Origin: CAVVGB01 sp963747715
GTDB taxonomy: Bacteria; Actinomycetota; Thermoleophilia; Gaiellales; Gaiellaceae
Direction of reading: 5' to 3'
Length of the DNA stretch: 64,000 nucleotides
Assembly: GCA_963747715.1 (NCBI GenBank)
Contig: CAVVGB010000001.1
Span: 1-64,000 of the forward strand
In this document: positions 15,680 to 28,574 of the stretch, in pieces
How the letters are laid out: each line of letters begins with the position of its first letter
Position numbering within the stretch: position 1 is the stretch's first letter
The notes under the pieces: model-generated
The model's database searches: none
Told to the model about the DNA's origin: nothing
Seen by the model: the letters and a program-made list of their open reading frames with translations, nothing else
Program-made: the position numbers and the translations under genes

Positions 15680-18600
15680 ATGGCGAGCTTTCATGGAATG
15701 CGACAAGCGGGAGACCGCCCGGCGGGTGCCGGGAGGTTGGCCCGTTCGTTCGCTCTCCGGGCACCGCTCGCGCTCGCCGGGTTGGCCGCGGCTTTCGTCC
15801 TCGCCTCTCAGCTCGCCGGCTCCGGCGGGACGACCGCGGCCCCCACGCTCCCCTCCTTCCTCGCCGAGGCCCTCGGCGCGCCCGAGACGAATGCACCCCT
15901 CGTCCGCGAGACCGCCCCGGGCGTCGAGGTCTCCATCGACCGGCTCGGGATGCGCATCAGCCGTGAGAAGGGCGCGCTCGCGCTCGCATCCGAGGACGGC
16001 GGCCGCGGCCGCTGGAACCGCTTCGAGCACGGGGTCTCCAGGCCGACCCCCTTCGGTCGCGAGACGATCACCGTCGAGCCCGGGAAGACCGAGCATTACC
16101 TGACAGTCGAGCGCCGCCAGGGCGTTCGCATCTGGCGCTGGTCGATCGACGCCGGCAAGCTCGCGCCGCGGGTCACCCCCGCCGGCGCCGTCGACTTCCT
16201 CGCCCGCGACAAGGTCGCGGGCTTCCGCATTCTTCCCGTCGCGATTTACGACGTCGACGGCCGCGACGTCACGCCGGCGGGCCTGCGCTGGACGCTTCGC
16301 CGCGACGGTTCGGCCTGGTCACTGCAGCTTCGGCTCGACGACGCCAAGCTCCCGCTCCCGTACGTCATCGACCCCGCCACCATCTCGCTGCGCGAAAAGA
16401 CCTCCGGCACGAACGGCGCGGGCTCGACGTCGCTCGTGATCAACAAGCCCCTCGGCGTCGTCGCGAACGATTTCATGCTCGCGCAGATCACCGTGCGCGG
16501 CGGCACCGGTGTCGCGGTGACGGCGCCCGACGCGACCTGGAACCTCCTCAACAGCACCGACAACGGCGTCGGCGTTCAGCAGGACGTGTACTACAAGGTC
16601 GCCGGCGGATCGGAGCCTGCCTCGTACACGTGGACGCTCGCGCCTTCGCAGCGCGCCTCCGGCGGCATCGTCGCGTACTACGGCATCGACAACTCGAGCC
16701 CCATCGACGCCTCGAGCGTCAACAGCGGCACCTCGGGGACGACGCTCACGGCGACCGGCGTCACGACGACCGCGGCCAACCACAGGGTCGTCGGGCTCTT
16801 CGGCATCGCGAAGAACGGCAACTTCACGGCGCCGGCCGGCATGACCGAGCAGTACGACGCGGGGAGCTCGAGCACGCAGTCGACGGGGGCCGACTACACG
16901 GCCGCTCAGGGCGCGACGGGTGACAAGACGGCCACCATCCCGAACGCCGGCGGCGCGCAGGCCTGGGTCGCCCACCTCGTCGCGTTGAAGCTCGACATCA
17001 CGAACCCCACGTTCTCCGTGTCCGTCACCGAGTCGCCGGCTTCCGCGGATCAGCACGCAACCGGCTCGACCCTCTATTACCGCCCCGCCGGGGCAGGTGG
17101 AACCTTCAGTGTCGACTCGGGCGCGGCGGACGCGCAGTCCGGGCTGAACATGGTCACCTTCCCGGGGCTCGCGTCCGGCTTCTCGCCCGGGACGTCCCTG
17201 AACGACACGACCTCCCCGTACGCCCGTTCCTACACCTGGGCGACAAGCGCCTCGCTGAGCGGCGCGCAGACGATGACCGCCGTCGACCAGGCGACGAACT
17301 CCGCGAACGGGACCTTCACTGTCACCCCCGACTCGACGGCGCCCTCCACGACTGACGACACGGGCACGATCGGCTCCTCCTGGAAGAACACGAACCAGAC
17401 CGTCACGCTCTCGCCGAGCGACGGCGGCTCGGGTGTCGCGACGACGTACTACACGACGGACGGGTCGAACCCGACGACGAGCTCCGCCCAGGGAACGTCG
17501 ATCAGCCTAACGTCGGACGGCACGTACACGATCAAGTACTTCTCGGTCGACAGCGTCTCGAACTCCGAAGGGATCAAGACGGCGGGCACGCAGATCCGGA
17601 TCGACAAGACGGCGCCGACCTCCTCGACGCTCGACGCGCTTCCGGGCGCCATCCGCAACGGGCAGGCGCTCACGGGCTCGGCGGCCGACGGCGGCCCGTC
17701 CGGGATCGCCTCGCTCTCCTACTACTACTGCGCGGGCCCGCCCTGCACGCCCTCGACGCTGATCGGCTCGAGCTCGTCGGGCCCGAGCTACTCGGTCACC
17801 TGGAACTCGCAGCCGGCCGACGGCGACTACCAGGTCCTCGCGCGCGCGACAGACAACGCCGGCAACACGCTCGACTCGACCAAGCGCACCGTCACGGTCG
17901 ACAACACGAATCCGAACACGACCATCGACTCGAGCCCGGCCGACCCCTCGAACAACGCAGCGCCCAGCTTCACGTTCAGCTCGAACGAGGGCGGCGCGAC
18001 CTTCGAGTGCGAGATCGACTCCGGCGGCTTCTCCTCCTGCACCAGCCCGAAGAGCTACTCCGGCCTGACGGCGGGGTCGCACACCTTCCGCGTGCGCGCG
18101 ACCGATGCGGCCGGGAACGTCGACGCCACGCCCGCGAGCTACACGTGGACGATCGACCTCACCGCCCCGAACACGACCATCGACTCGGGCCCCGCCAATC
18201 CGACCAACTCTGCGGACGCTTCCTTCACGTTCTCGTCGTCGGAAGGCGGCTCGAGCTTCCAGTGCCGGATCGACGGCGGTTTGTTCGCCTCGTGCACCTC
18301 GCCCAAGAGCTACACCGGCCTCTCGGCCGGGAGCCACACGTTCGAGGTCCGGGCCACCGACGCTGCAGGCAACACCGACGCGACTCCCGCCTAGCCACAC
18401 CTGGACGATCGACCTCACCGCCCCGCAGACGACGATCGACTCGAGCCCGGCCGATCCGACCAATGCGACCGGAGCGAGCTTCGACTTCAGCTCCAACGAG
18501 GGCGGCTCGAGCTTCGAGTGCAAGCTCGACGGCGGCTCGTTCGCGTCCTGCACCAGCCCGAAGAGCTACACGGGCCTGGCGGCGGGAGCGCACACCTTCG

Positions 18601-21600
18601 AGGTCACGGGCGACCGACGCGGCCGGCAACACGGACGCCACGCCCGGCTTCGCACACCTGGACGATCGACCTGACGGACCGCAACACGACGATCACCGCC
18701 TCGCCGCCGGATCCCGACAACGACGCCGACCCGAGCTTCTCCTTCACGCTCCTCGGAGGGCGGCTCGAGCTTCGAGTGCAAGCTCGACGGCGGCTCGCTT
18801 CGCCTCCTGCACGTCGCCCGAAGAGCTACACCGGCCTCGCGGCCGGGCTCGCACACCTTCGAGGTCAGGGCCACCGACGCCGCGGGCAACACCGATGCGA
18901 CGCCCGCGAGCCACACCTGGACGATCGACCTGACCGATCCGCAGACGACGATCACCGCGTCGCCGCCCGATCCGACAACGACGACCGGACCCGAGCTTCT
19001 CGTTCACGCTCGAACGAGGGCGGCTCGACCTTCGAGTGCAAGCTCGACGGCGGCTCGTTCGCCTCGTGCACCAGCCCGAAGAGCTACACGGGCCTGGCGG
19101 CCGGCTCGCACACCTTCGAGGTACGGGCGACCGACGCGGCCGGCAACACCGACGCCACGCCCGGCTTCGCACACCTGGACGATCGACCTGACGGACCCGC
19201 AGACGACGATCACCGCCTCGCCTCCGGATCCCGACAACGACGCCGACCCGAGCTTCTCCTTCAGCTCCTCGGAGGGCGGCTCGACGCTTCGAGTGCAAGC
19301 TCGACGGTGGCAGCTTCGCCTCCTGCACGAGCCCGAAGAGCTACACCGGCCTGGCGGCGGGCTCGCACACCTTCGAGGTCAGGGCCACTGACGCCGCAGG
19401 CAACACCGACGCGACTCCCGCGAGCCACACCTGGACGATCGACTTGACGGATCCCAATACGAGCATCACCGCGTCGCCTCCCGATCCGGACAACGACGCC
19501 GACCCGAGCTTCTCGTTCACGTCGAACGAGGGCGGGTCGAGCTTCGAGTGCAAGCTCGACGGCGGTTCGTTCGCCTCGTGCACGTCGCCCAAGAGCTACA
19601 CCGGCCTCTCGGCCGGGAGCCACACGTTCGAGGTGCGCGCGACCGACGCCGCTGGCAACACGGACGCTACGCCTGCCAGCCACACCTGGACGATCGACCT
19701 CACCGATCCCCCGGCGCCGGCCATCGATCCGCCCAGCCCCGCCCAAGGCGCGACCACCAACGACGAAGTGGACTTCCACTTCTCGGACTCCGAGCCCGGC
19801 GTCACCTTCGAGTGCGCGCTCGACGGCGGTGCCTTCACGACCTGCACCTCACCGAAGAACTACACCGCGCTGAGCGAGGGCTCGCACACCTTCGAGGTCA
19901 AGGCCGTCGACGCTGCAGGGAACGAGAGCGCCGTCACCTCCCGCACGTGGAACGTCGACGGCGACCCGGAAACCACCATCACCTCCACTCCCTCTGACCC
20001 CTCCAACACCGCGAACCCGAGCTTTAGCTTCGACTCCTCCGACCCCGGCTCGACCTTCGAGTGCAAGCTCGACGCCGGTTCCTTCGCCTCCTGCACCAGC
20101 CCGAAGAGCTACACGGGCCTCTCGGCGGGGAGCCACACGTTCGAGGTCAGGGCTATCGACCCGGAGAGCAACGTCGACCCGACGCCCGCTGCCTTCACGT
20201 GGACGATTGACCTCACTGCTCCGCAGACGACGATCGACTCGAGCCCGGCCGATCCGACGAATGCGACCGGAGCGAGCTTCGACTTCAGCTCCAACGAGGG
20301 CGGGCTCGAGCTTCGAGTGCAAGCTCGACGGCGGTTCGTTCGCTTCGTGCACCAGCCCAAAGACCTACACGGGCCTGTTGGCCGGAAGCCACACGTTCGA
20401 GGTCAGGGCCACCGACGCCGCCGGCAACACCGATGCGACGCCCGGCTTCGCACACCTGGACGATCGACCTCGCGGCTCCGCAGACGACGATCACGGCCTC
20501 GCCCCCGGATCCCGACAACGACGCCGACCCGAGCTTCTCCTTCAGCTCCTCGGAGGGCGGCTCGAGCTTCGAGTGCAAGCTCGACGGCGGCTCGTTCGCC
20601 TCGTGCACCTCGCCCGAAGAGCTACACCGGCCTCGCGGCCGGGAGCCACACCTTCGAGGTCCGGGCCACCGACGCTGCAGGCAACACCGATTCGACTCCC
20701 GCGAGCCACACCTGGACGATCGACTTGACGGATCCCAACACGAGCATCACCGCGTCGCCTCCCGATCCGGACAACGACGCCGACCCGAGCTTCTCGTTCA
20801 CGTCGAACGAGGGCGGGTCGACCTTCGAGTGCAAGCTCGACGGCGGCTCGTTCGCCTCCTGCACCAGCCCGAAGAGCTACACCGGCCTGGCGGCGGGCTC
20901 GCACACCTTCGAGGTACGGGCGACCGACGCGGCCGGCAACACGGATGCGACGCCCGCGAGCCACACGTGGACGATCGATCTGACCGACCCGCAGACGACG
21001 ATCACCGCCTCGCCTCCGGATCCCGACAACGACGCCGACCCGAGCTTCTCCTTCACCTCCTCGGAGGGCGGCTCGACGTTCGAGTGCAAGCTCGACGGTG
21101 GCCCCTTCGCCTCCTGCACCAGCCCGAAGAGCTACACCGGGCTCGCAGCCGGCTCCCATACCTTCGACGTGCGCGCCACCGACTCGGCCGGCAACACGGA
21201 TGCGACGCCCGCCAGCCACACCTGGACGATCGACCTTACGGCGCCCAACACCAGCATCACGACTGCGCCGAGCGATCCGTCCAACGACGCTGACCCCGAC
21301 TTCTCATTCACGGCCACCGAGGGTGGCTCGAGCTTCGAGTGCAAGCTCGACGCGCGGCGCCTTCGCCTCGTGCACGAGCCCGAAGAGCTACACCGGGCTC
21401 TCCGCCGGGAGCCACACCTTCGAGGTGCGCGCCACCGACGCCGCCGGCAACACGGACGCGCACTCCCGCCTCGCACACCTGGACGATCGACCTGACCGCG
21501 CCGAACACGACGATCACGGCTGCGCCCTCCGATCCGGACAACGACGCCGACCCGAGCTTCTCGTTCACCTCCACCGAGGGCGGCTCGACCTTCGAGTGCA

Positions 21601-24600
21601 AGCTCGAGGCGGCGCGTTCTCCTCCTGCACCAGCCCCAAGAACTACACCGGGCTCGCGGCGGGCTCGCACACCTTCGAGGTGCGCGCCACCGACTCGGCG
21701 GGGAACACGGACGGAAGCCCGGCTTCGCACACCTGGACGATCGATCTGACCGACCCGCAGACGACGATCACGGCCTCGCCGCCCGATCCCGACAACGACG
21801 CGGACCCGAGCTTCTCCTTCAGCTCCAACGAAGGTGGCGCCACGTTCGAGTGCAAGCTCGACGGCGGCTCGTTCGCCTCCTGTACCTCGCCGAAGAGCTA
21901 CACGGGCCTGGGCGCCGGCTCGCACACCTTCGAGGTGCGCGCGACCGACGCAGCGGGCAATACCGATTCCACTCCGGCGAGCCACACCTGGACGATCGAC
22001 CTCACTGATCCGCAGACCACCATCGACTCGGCGCCGGCCGATCCCGACAACGATGCCGACCCGAGCTTCTCCTTCAGCTCCAACGAAGGTGGCGCCACAT
22101 TCGAATGCAAGCTGGACGGCGGCGGATTCGCTTCGTGCACCAGCCCGAAGAGCTACGCGGGCCTGGGCGCCGGTTCCCACACCTTCGAGGTGCGGGCGAC
22201 CGACGCGGCCGGCAACACGGATGCGACGCCCGCCAGCCACACCTGGACGATCGACCTGACCGACCCGCACACGACGATCACGGCCTCGCCGCCCGATCCC
22301 GACAACGACGCCGACGCCTCGCTTCTCGTTCACGTCGAACGAGGGCAGCTCAACGTTCGAGTGCAAGCTCGACGGCGGCGGCTTCGCCTCCTGCACCAGC
22401 CCGAAGAGCTACACCGGGCTCGCGGCGGGCTCGCACACCTTCGAGGTGCGCGCCACGGATGCGGCCGGCAACAGGGACGGGAGCCCCGCGTCATTCACGT
22501 GGACGATCGACCTCACCGATCCCAACACGAGCATCACCGCCTCGCCTCCGGATCCCGACAACGACGCCGATCCGAGCTTCTCGTTCACGTCGAACGAGGG
22601 CGGCTCCTCCTTCGAGTGCAAGCTGGACGGCGCCGCATTCGCGTCCTGCACGAGCCCGAAGAGCTACACCGGCCTGGCAACGGGCTCGCACACCTTCGAG
22701 GTGCGCGCCACCGACGCCGCCGGAAACACGGACGGCACTCCCGCCTCGCACACCTGGACGATCGACCTGGCCGCGCCGAACACCACGATCACGGCTGCGC
22801 CCTCCGATCCGGACAACGACGCCGACCCGAGCTTCTCCTTCACCTCCTCGGAGGGCGGCTCGAGCTTCGAGTGCAAGCTGGACGGCGACGCCTTCGCCTC
22901 CTGCACCTCGCCCAAGAGCTACACCGGCCTCTCGGCCGGGAGCCACACGTTCGAGGTGCGGGCGACCGATGCCGCCGGCAACACGGACGGCAGCCCGGCC
23001 TCGCGCACGTGGACGATCGACTTCACCGATCCGAAGACGAGCGATCACCGCCTCGCCTCCGGATCCCGACAACGACGCCGACCCGAGCTTCTCGTTCACG
23101 TCGAACGAGGGCGGCTCGAGCTTCGAGTGCAAGCTCGACGGCGGCGCCTTCGCCTCCTGCACGAGCCCGAAGAGCTACACCGGCCTCTCCGCCGGGAGCC
23201 ACACCTTCGAGGTGCGCGCCACCGACGCGGCCGGCAACACGGATCCGCACTCCCGCCTCGCCACACCTGGACGATCGACCTGACGGACGCCGAACACGAC
23301 GATCACGGCTCGCCCTCCGATCCGGACAACGACGCCGACCCGAGCTTCTCGTTCACCTCCACGCGAGGGCGGCTCGACGCTTCGAGTGCAAGCTCGAGGC
23401 GGGCGCGTTCGCCTCCTGCACCAGCCCGAAGAGCTACACGGGCCTCGCGGCCGGCTCACACACTTTCGAAGTGCGGGCCACCGACGCCGCGGGCAACACC
23501 GACGCGACGCCGGCCTCCCACACGTGGACGATCGACCTCTCGGCGCCGCAGACGACGATCGACTCGGCGCCCGCCGATCCGATCAACTCGGGCGACGCCG
23601 ACTTCGACTTCTCCTCGTCGGAGGGCGGCTCGACGTTCGAGTGCCGGCTCGACGGCGGCGCCTTCACCTCCTGCACGAGCCCGAAGAGCTACACGGGCCT
23701 CGCGGCCGGGTCCCATACGTTCCAGGTGCGCGCCACCGATGCCGCCGGCAACACGGACGGCACGCCCGCCTCGCACACGTGGACGATCGACCTCGCCGCT
23801 CCCGACACGAGCATCACCGGCGCGCCCTCCGATCCGGACAACGACGCCGACCCGAGCTTCTCGTTCACGTCGACCGAGAGCGGATCGTCGTTCGAGTGCC
23901 GGCTCGACGGCGGTGCCTTTGCCTCGTGCACGTCGCCCGTGGACTACACGGGTCTCGCGGCCGGCCCGCACACCTTCCAGGTGCGCGCCACCGACGCCGC
24001 CGGCAACACGGACGGCACGCCTGCGAGCCACACGTGGACGATCGACCTGACCGCCCCCACGGCAACCCTCGACTCGGCCCCGAACGACCCGAGCAGCGAT
24101 CCAACCCCCAGCTTCGAGTTCTCCTCCAACGAGCCCGGCTCGACCTTCGAATGCCGACTCGATGCCGGCACGTTCTCGGCGTGCTCGAGCCCGCACACGT
24201 ACGGCACGCTGGCCGACGGCAACCACTCGTTCGCGGTGCGCGCCGTCGATCCCGCGGGGAACACCGGCGCGCCCGCCACCCACGACTGGCTCCTCGACTC
24301 CGGCGCTCCGTCGCTCACGATCACGGCGCCGACCGGGTACGTGAACGCCGGCGACGCCGACCCGTTCACCGTCACGGCGACGAGCCCCGATACCGACGTC
24401 ACGAACGTCGACTTCTTCCGCTGCGACAACGCGAGCACCGACTGCGCGAGCGGCAACTGGGCCCTGATCGGCAGTGACGCGACCGCCCCCTATTCGAGCG
24501 CCTGGCCGGTGGACGCGGACGGTAACCGCGCGCTGCGGGCGGTCGCCACCGACGTCGGCCTGAACACGGGCGCCGACATCGTCAACGTGACGATCGACCG

Positions 24601-27283
24601 CACGCTGCCCGTCAGCACGATCGACTCCGGTCCCGCTGATCCGAGCCAGAGCGCCAACGCAACCTTCGCCTTCAGCGCGAGCGAAGGCGGAACGACGTTT
24701 GCGTGTAGCCTCGACGGCGAGTCGTTCGGCCCGTGCACGAGCCCGCAGGGATACACCGGGCTCGCCGATGGAGCTCACACGTTCTCGGTGCGCGCGACGG
24801 ACGCGGCCGGCAACGTCGAGGCCCTCCCGCCCACGTTCGGCTGGTCGATCGACACCATCGCGCCCGACACGGCCATCACCGTCGCGCCGTCCGACCCGAG
24901 CAACTCGGCCTCCGCCACCTTCGAATTCACGTCGAACGAGGGCGGCGCGTCGTTCCGGTGCGAGCTCGATGGCGCCGGCTTCTCGCCCTGCCCGAGCCCG
25001 CTCACCTACACCGGCCTCGCCGACGGCAGCCACACCTTCCGCGTTCGCGCGCTCGACGGCGCCGGGAACCCGGATTCGACGCCCGCGAGCTACACGTGGT
25101 TCGTCGACGCCACCGCACCGGGCGGCGGCCTCACCGATCCGGGCAGCCCGCTCCGGGGCACCGTCGGCCTCTCGGCCTCCCCGACCGACGGCGGCGCGGG
25201 CGTGCGCGACGTCGATTTCCAGTATTCGCCCGCCGACGCCGGCACGTGGACGTCGATCGCGACCGACGGCTCCGCCCCGTTCACCGCTTCGTGGGACACC
25301 ACCGCTCTGGGCGACGGTCTCTACGACCTCCGCATCGTGGTCACCGACAACGCGCTCAACGCGACGGCCTCCACACCGATCGAGGACCGCCTCGTCGACA
25401 ACACAGCGCCGACTGCGACCATGACCGACCCTGGCGCGACCCTGCGCGGCACGGTCTCGCTGTCCTCGACGGCGGACGACGGAACGGGATCGGGCATCGC
25501 GACCGTGACCTACCAGCGCTCCCCGGCGGATGCCGGTAGCTGGACGGCCGTCTCGCAGAGCTGGAACACGACCGGATCGCCCGACGGCCTCTACGACCTC
25601 CGCGTGATCGTCACCGACAACGCGGGCAACTCGCAGGCTTCCGCGGCGGTCGAGGACCGGCGCGTCGACAACACGAGCCCGACGCTTTCTTCGTCGGCGC
25701 CCGTAGACGGCTCGGTCGTCGACGCCGCCGTCTCACTCGCGATCGTCGCGAGCGAGCCGCTGACCGGCATCGCCAACGCCACCATCGACGGTGCAGCGCC
25801 GCCGGCTCCCGTCGTCGCGGGCAACACGGTGACGTACGCGGTGCCCTTCGGCGTCGGCCCCCACACGCTGGCCGGCGAGATCGAGGACCTTGCCGGGAAC
25901 CGAACGCCGATCCGCGTGCACTTCACGGTCCTCTCCGACGCAGACGCGAACGGCATGACCGACTTCCCCTACACCGAGAAGAACTCGTTCGCCTCCGCCG
26001 ACTCGACCCTCGCGGCGTCGAGCGGTCTGGCCCAAGGCACCGTTCCCGCGGGGGCCTGGACGGGCGCGCCGGCGGGCGATTGGCTCGTGATCCGCATCGA
26101 CCCGAGGCCGCTCGTCGGGCCGCTCGGCACGGGCTACACCGCCGGCAGCGACATCCTGGACGTCACCGCCTACTGGGCGCTGTCGGGCGCGCAGGTCCAC
26201 AACTTCGCGCAGCCGATCGACATCCGGTTCTCGAGTGCGGCCGCCAACGCGGTCCCCGCCGTGATCGAAGGCTCCGCGTGGCGGTCCATCGCCCCGCTCA
26301 GCGGGACGACGCTCCCCGGCGGCCAAGAGGACGGCTTCTACCGCAGCGGAACCGACGTGCACGTGCTCACCCGCCACCTTTCCTCGTTCGCCCTTCTCCG
26401 GGACGCGCAGAAGCCGGGCAAGCCGAGGAGCTTCCGCGGAGCCAACACCAACGGACGTCTCGTGCTCCGCTGGGCGGCTGCGACGGACAACAGCGGCGTG
26501 ATCGCGAGCTACGGCGTGTACGCGAACGGCAAGAAGATCAAGACCGTCGCAGGAAACGTCCTTTCCGCCGACGTGGGACGCTTCAAGACCAGCGACGCAC
26601 GCAGGTACCAGGTGCGGGCCTATGACGCAGCGGGCAACGCGGGCGCACTCACCTACAAGCTCGTCGTCGTCCCGTCCGTGAAGAACCTCACGCTGGCTGC
26701 TGCGAAGGCGCTCCTCGTCAAGCGCGGCCTCAAGCTCGGCGCGGTCAAGCGGATCTTCTCCGCGGCCGTGGTCGCAGGGCGCGTCGTCAGCGCCTCGAAG
26801 TCCGGCGTCCTCAAGGCGGGAACCGGAGTCGCGGTGAGCGTCTCGCTCGGCCGCGCGAATCGGCCCGCTCCCACCGGCAGCTCGGGGTCGGGCACGACCG
26901 GCGGAACCGGCACGTTCGGGAACACCCCCGGCACCGGCGGCAGCCCGACGAGCTCCCCGGGCACGAATCCTCAGTCGCCGCCGCTCCCGCCGGCCCCGCC
27001 CCAGCCTTCCTCGCCCACCACCGGCAGCGAGGCCGAAGGCGACATCACGACCAACTTCGAAGCGACGTCACAGACCGAGGACTCGGGACTTCGCCGGGCT
27101 CTCGGGCTCGCCCTGCTCGGCGGCGCGTTCATCCTCGCGGCGGGCGCGTTGATGCGCTCGCGCCAGCGCCGCTACTACGACGAAGCGGTCGCCGCGACCC
27201 CGGCCGAGCCCGTCGTCTTCTGGGACACGCGCCTGCTCCAGTTCGCCACGAGCACGATGCGCCGCCTCACCGGGCGCTACTAG
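15680..27283 (+). CDS. Giant repeat surface protein (Ig-like repeats, FN3, PASTA, C-terminal anchor), multiple frameshifts
   Basis: One gene of 11.6 kb, about 3,867 residues. A GAAGGAGCG site precedes ATG 15680. Residues 27-46 form a signal or anchor helix. Residues 50-740 hold beta-rich domains, including a chitobiase-like TTYYTTDGSNPTTSS region. From about 745 come some 27 Ig-like units of 85 residues, each with SFTFSSNEGG, FECKLDGG, SCTSPKSYTGL, GSHTFEVRATDAAGNTD and SHTWTIDL, and two Cys 11-12 apart. Then follow further Ig-like domains, an FN3 domain (about 3573-3660), a PASTA domain (VKNLTLAAAKALLVKRGLKL), a Gly/Thr/Pro linker and a membrane helix (GLALLGGAFILAAGALM) with a basic tail. 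It is probably a wall-spanning adhesin or stalk. About two dozen single-base shifts between 18,391 and 23,380 interrupt the frame. Both ends are in the same frame. Confidence 0.85.
17911..24300 (+). repeat. Tandem 255-bp coding repeats, about 25 units
   Basis: Units repeat every 255 bp, for example the same GAT-CCC junction at 19,447 and 19,702. The units from about 18,700 to 23,300 are close to identical over long stretches, while the first two and the last few are diverged, the usual sign of expansion by unequal recombination from the middle. Two more diverged units lie at 24,604-25,112. Confidence 0.9.
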
Positions 27284-28026
27284 AGAACCGCGTCGATCCC
27301 GATCGCGACGGCAACGGCCAGCAGGACGGCGCCGATCGCGCGGCGGAGCGCTGCCTCCGACAGCGCACCCGTGAAACGCGCGCCGAGCCACCCGCCGGGA
27401 ATCGCGCCCGCGATGCTCACCAGGAGCACCATCCACTCCACCTCGAGCTGAGTCAGGTGCCCGAGAAACCCGGACGCGCCGAGGAAGAAGCCGACCACGA
27501 GATTCGTGCCGACGGCGCGGTGCGCGGTGAGACCGACCCAGCGCAGGAGCGCGGGCAGCCTGAGCGTGCCGAGGATCAAGCCGACCGCGCCGCCGATGAG
27601 ACCGATGATGGCACCGGAAAGCGCGGCTGCGGCGCGCGGACGCCGCGGCCTTCGCGGCGGCGGTCTCAGCTCGAGCAGGAGGTCGAGCCCGTTCCACGCC
27701 AGCACGACGGCGATCGCGCCGAGCAAGAGCTCCTCCGGAACACGCCCGCCGAAGAAGCCGCCCAGGAAGGCCGCGGCCACGGACGGCGGGGCCATCCACG
27801 CGACGGTCGCCCAGTCGACGCGCCCCGCACGTACGTGCGCCACGCCGGCGGCTCCCGCCGCCGCGGCGCTCACGGCGATATTCGTCCCCGCTGCCGCGGC
27901 CGGGCTGCCGGAGGCGACGAGCAGCGCGGGCAAGCGCAGGCTCCCCAGGACGAGACCGACCATGCCGCCCAGGACGCCGGCGGCGAACGACGCGCCTGCA
28001 GCTAGCGCGAGCTCCCAGGTTTCCAG
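27280..28026 (-). CDS. TauE/SafE-family membrane transporter
   Basis: A protein of about 248 residues with seven or eight hydrophobic segments and two similar halves: GVLGGMVGLVLGSLRLPALL at the start and GLIGGAVGLILGTLRLPALLR in the middle. This internal repeat with a Gly-rich, Leu-Arg-Leu-Pro motif is the mark of the TauE/SafE (DUF81) sulfite/organosulfonate exporter family. No ATG or GTG precedes the first helix; CTG at 28026 has GGAG five bases upstream and overlaps the adenosyltransferase gene. The stop shares the CTAG at 27280-27283 with the convergent giant gene. The substrate is not known. Confidence 0.85.
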   Translation of the reverse strand: METWELALAAGASFAAGVLGGMVGLVLGSLRLPALLVASGSPAAAAGTNIAVSAAAAGAAGVAHVRAGRVDWATVAWMAPPSVAAAFLGGFFGGRVPEELLLGAIAVVLAWNGLDLLLELRPPPRRPRRPRAAAALSGAIIGLIGGAVGLILGTLRLPALLRWVGLTAHRAVGTNLVVGFFLGASGFLGHLTQLEVEWMVLLVSIAGAIPGGWLGARFTGALSEAALRRAIGAVLLAVAVAIGIDAVL

Positions 28027-28574
28027 AGGAGCTCCGTGCCAGGGTTTGCCGCGCGCGCGAGGATGAAGAGGAGGTCGGAGAGGCGGTTCAGATACGCGAT
28101 TGCGAGCGGGTTGACCGAGGAGCCCTCGGCAAGCGCGACGGCGAGCCGTTCGGCCCGACGGCACACGGTCCGGGCGACATGAAGACGCGCGGCCGCCTCG
28201 CTGCCCCCGGGAAGGATGAAGCTCTTCAACGGCTCGAGCCGTTCGTTGACGAGATCGCAGAGCTCTTCGAGCCGCTCCACCTGTCCCTGGCTTATGCGCA
28301 AACGCTCGCGCTCGTCCTCGAGCGGCACGCAAAGATCGGCGCCGAGGTCGAAGAGGTCGTTCTGGACGAGCTCGAGCCACGGCCGCATCTCGTCCGGCAC
28401 GTCCGCCGCGAGCGCGAACCCGATGAACGCGTTGAGCTCGTCGACCGTCCCGTACGCCTCGATGCGCGGATCGGCCTTCGACACCCGCGCGCCGTCGCCG
28501 AGGCTCGTCTGCCCGGCGTCGCCACCGCGCGTGTAGATGCGCGTGAGGCGCACGGGCTCGTCCCGGCGACTCAC
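28002..28574 (-). CDS. Cob(I)alamin adenosyltransferase, PduO type
   Basis: A 190-residue ATP:corrinoid adenosyltransferase. The ATP-binding N-terminus RIYTRGGDAGQTSLGDGARVSK, the VDELNAFIGFA helix and the C-terminal ARTVCRRAERLAVAL and YLNRLSDLLFILAR blocks are the PduO/MMAB signature. It makes adenosylcobalamin, the cofactor that the methylmalonyl-CoA mutase in this window needs. GTG at 28574 overlaps the acyl-CoA dehydrogenase stop, so it is expressed with acyl-CoA catabolism. Confidence 0.94.
   Translation of the reverse strand: MSRRDEPVRLTRIYTRGGDAGQTSLGDGARVSKADPRIEAYGTVDELNAFIGFALAADVPDEMRPWLELVQNDLFDLGADLCVPLEDERERLRISQGQVERLEELCDLVNERLEPLKSFILPGGSEAAARLHVARTVCRRAERLAVALAEGSSVNPLAIAYLNRLSDLLFILARAANPGTELLWKPGSSR

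Noticed and set aside
18391..23380. Programmed frameshifting within the giant gene
   Set aside because: There is no shared slippery site or downstream structure, and the shifts occur at different places in different units.
17911..24300. Regular repeats resembling a CRISPR array
   Set aside because: The period is 255 bp, the units are coding and nearly identical over their whole length, and there are no spacers or cas genes.
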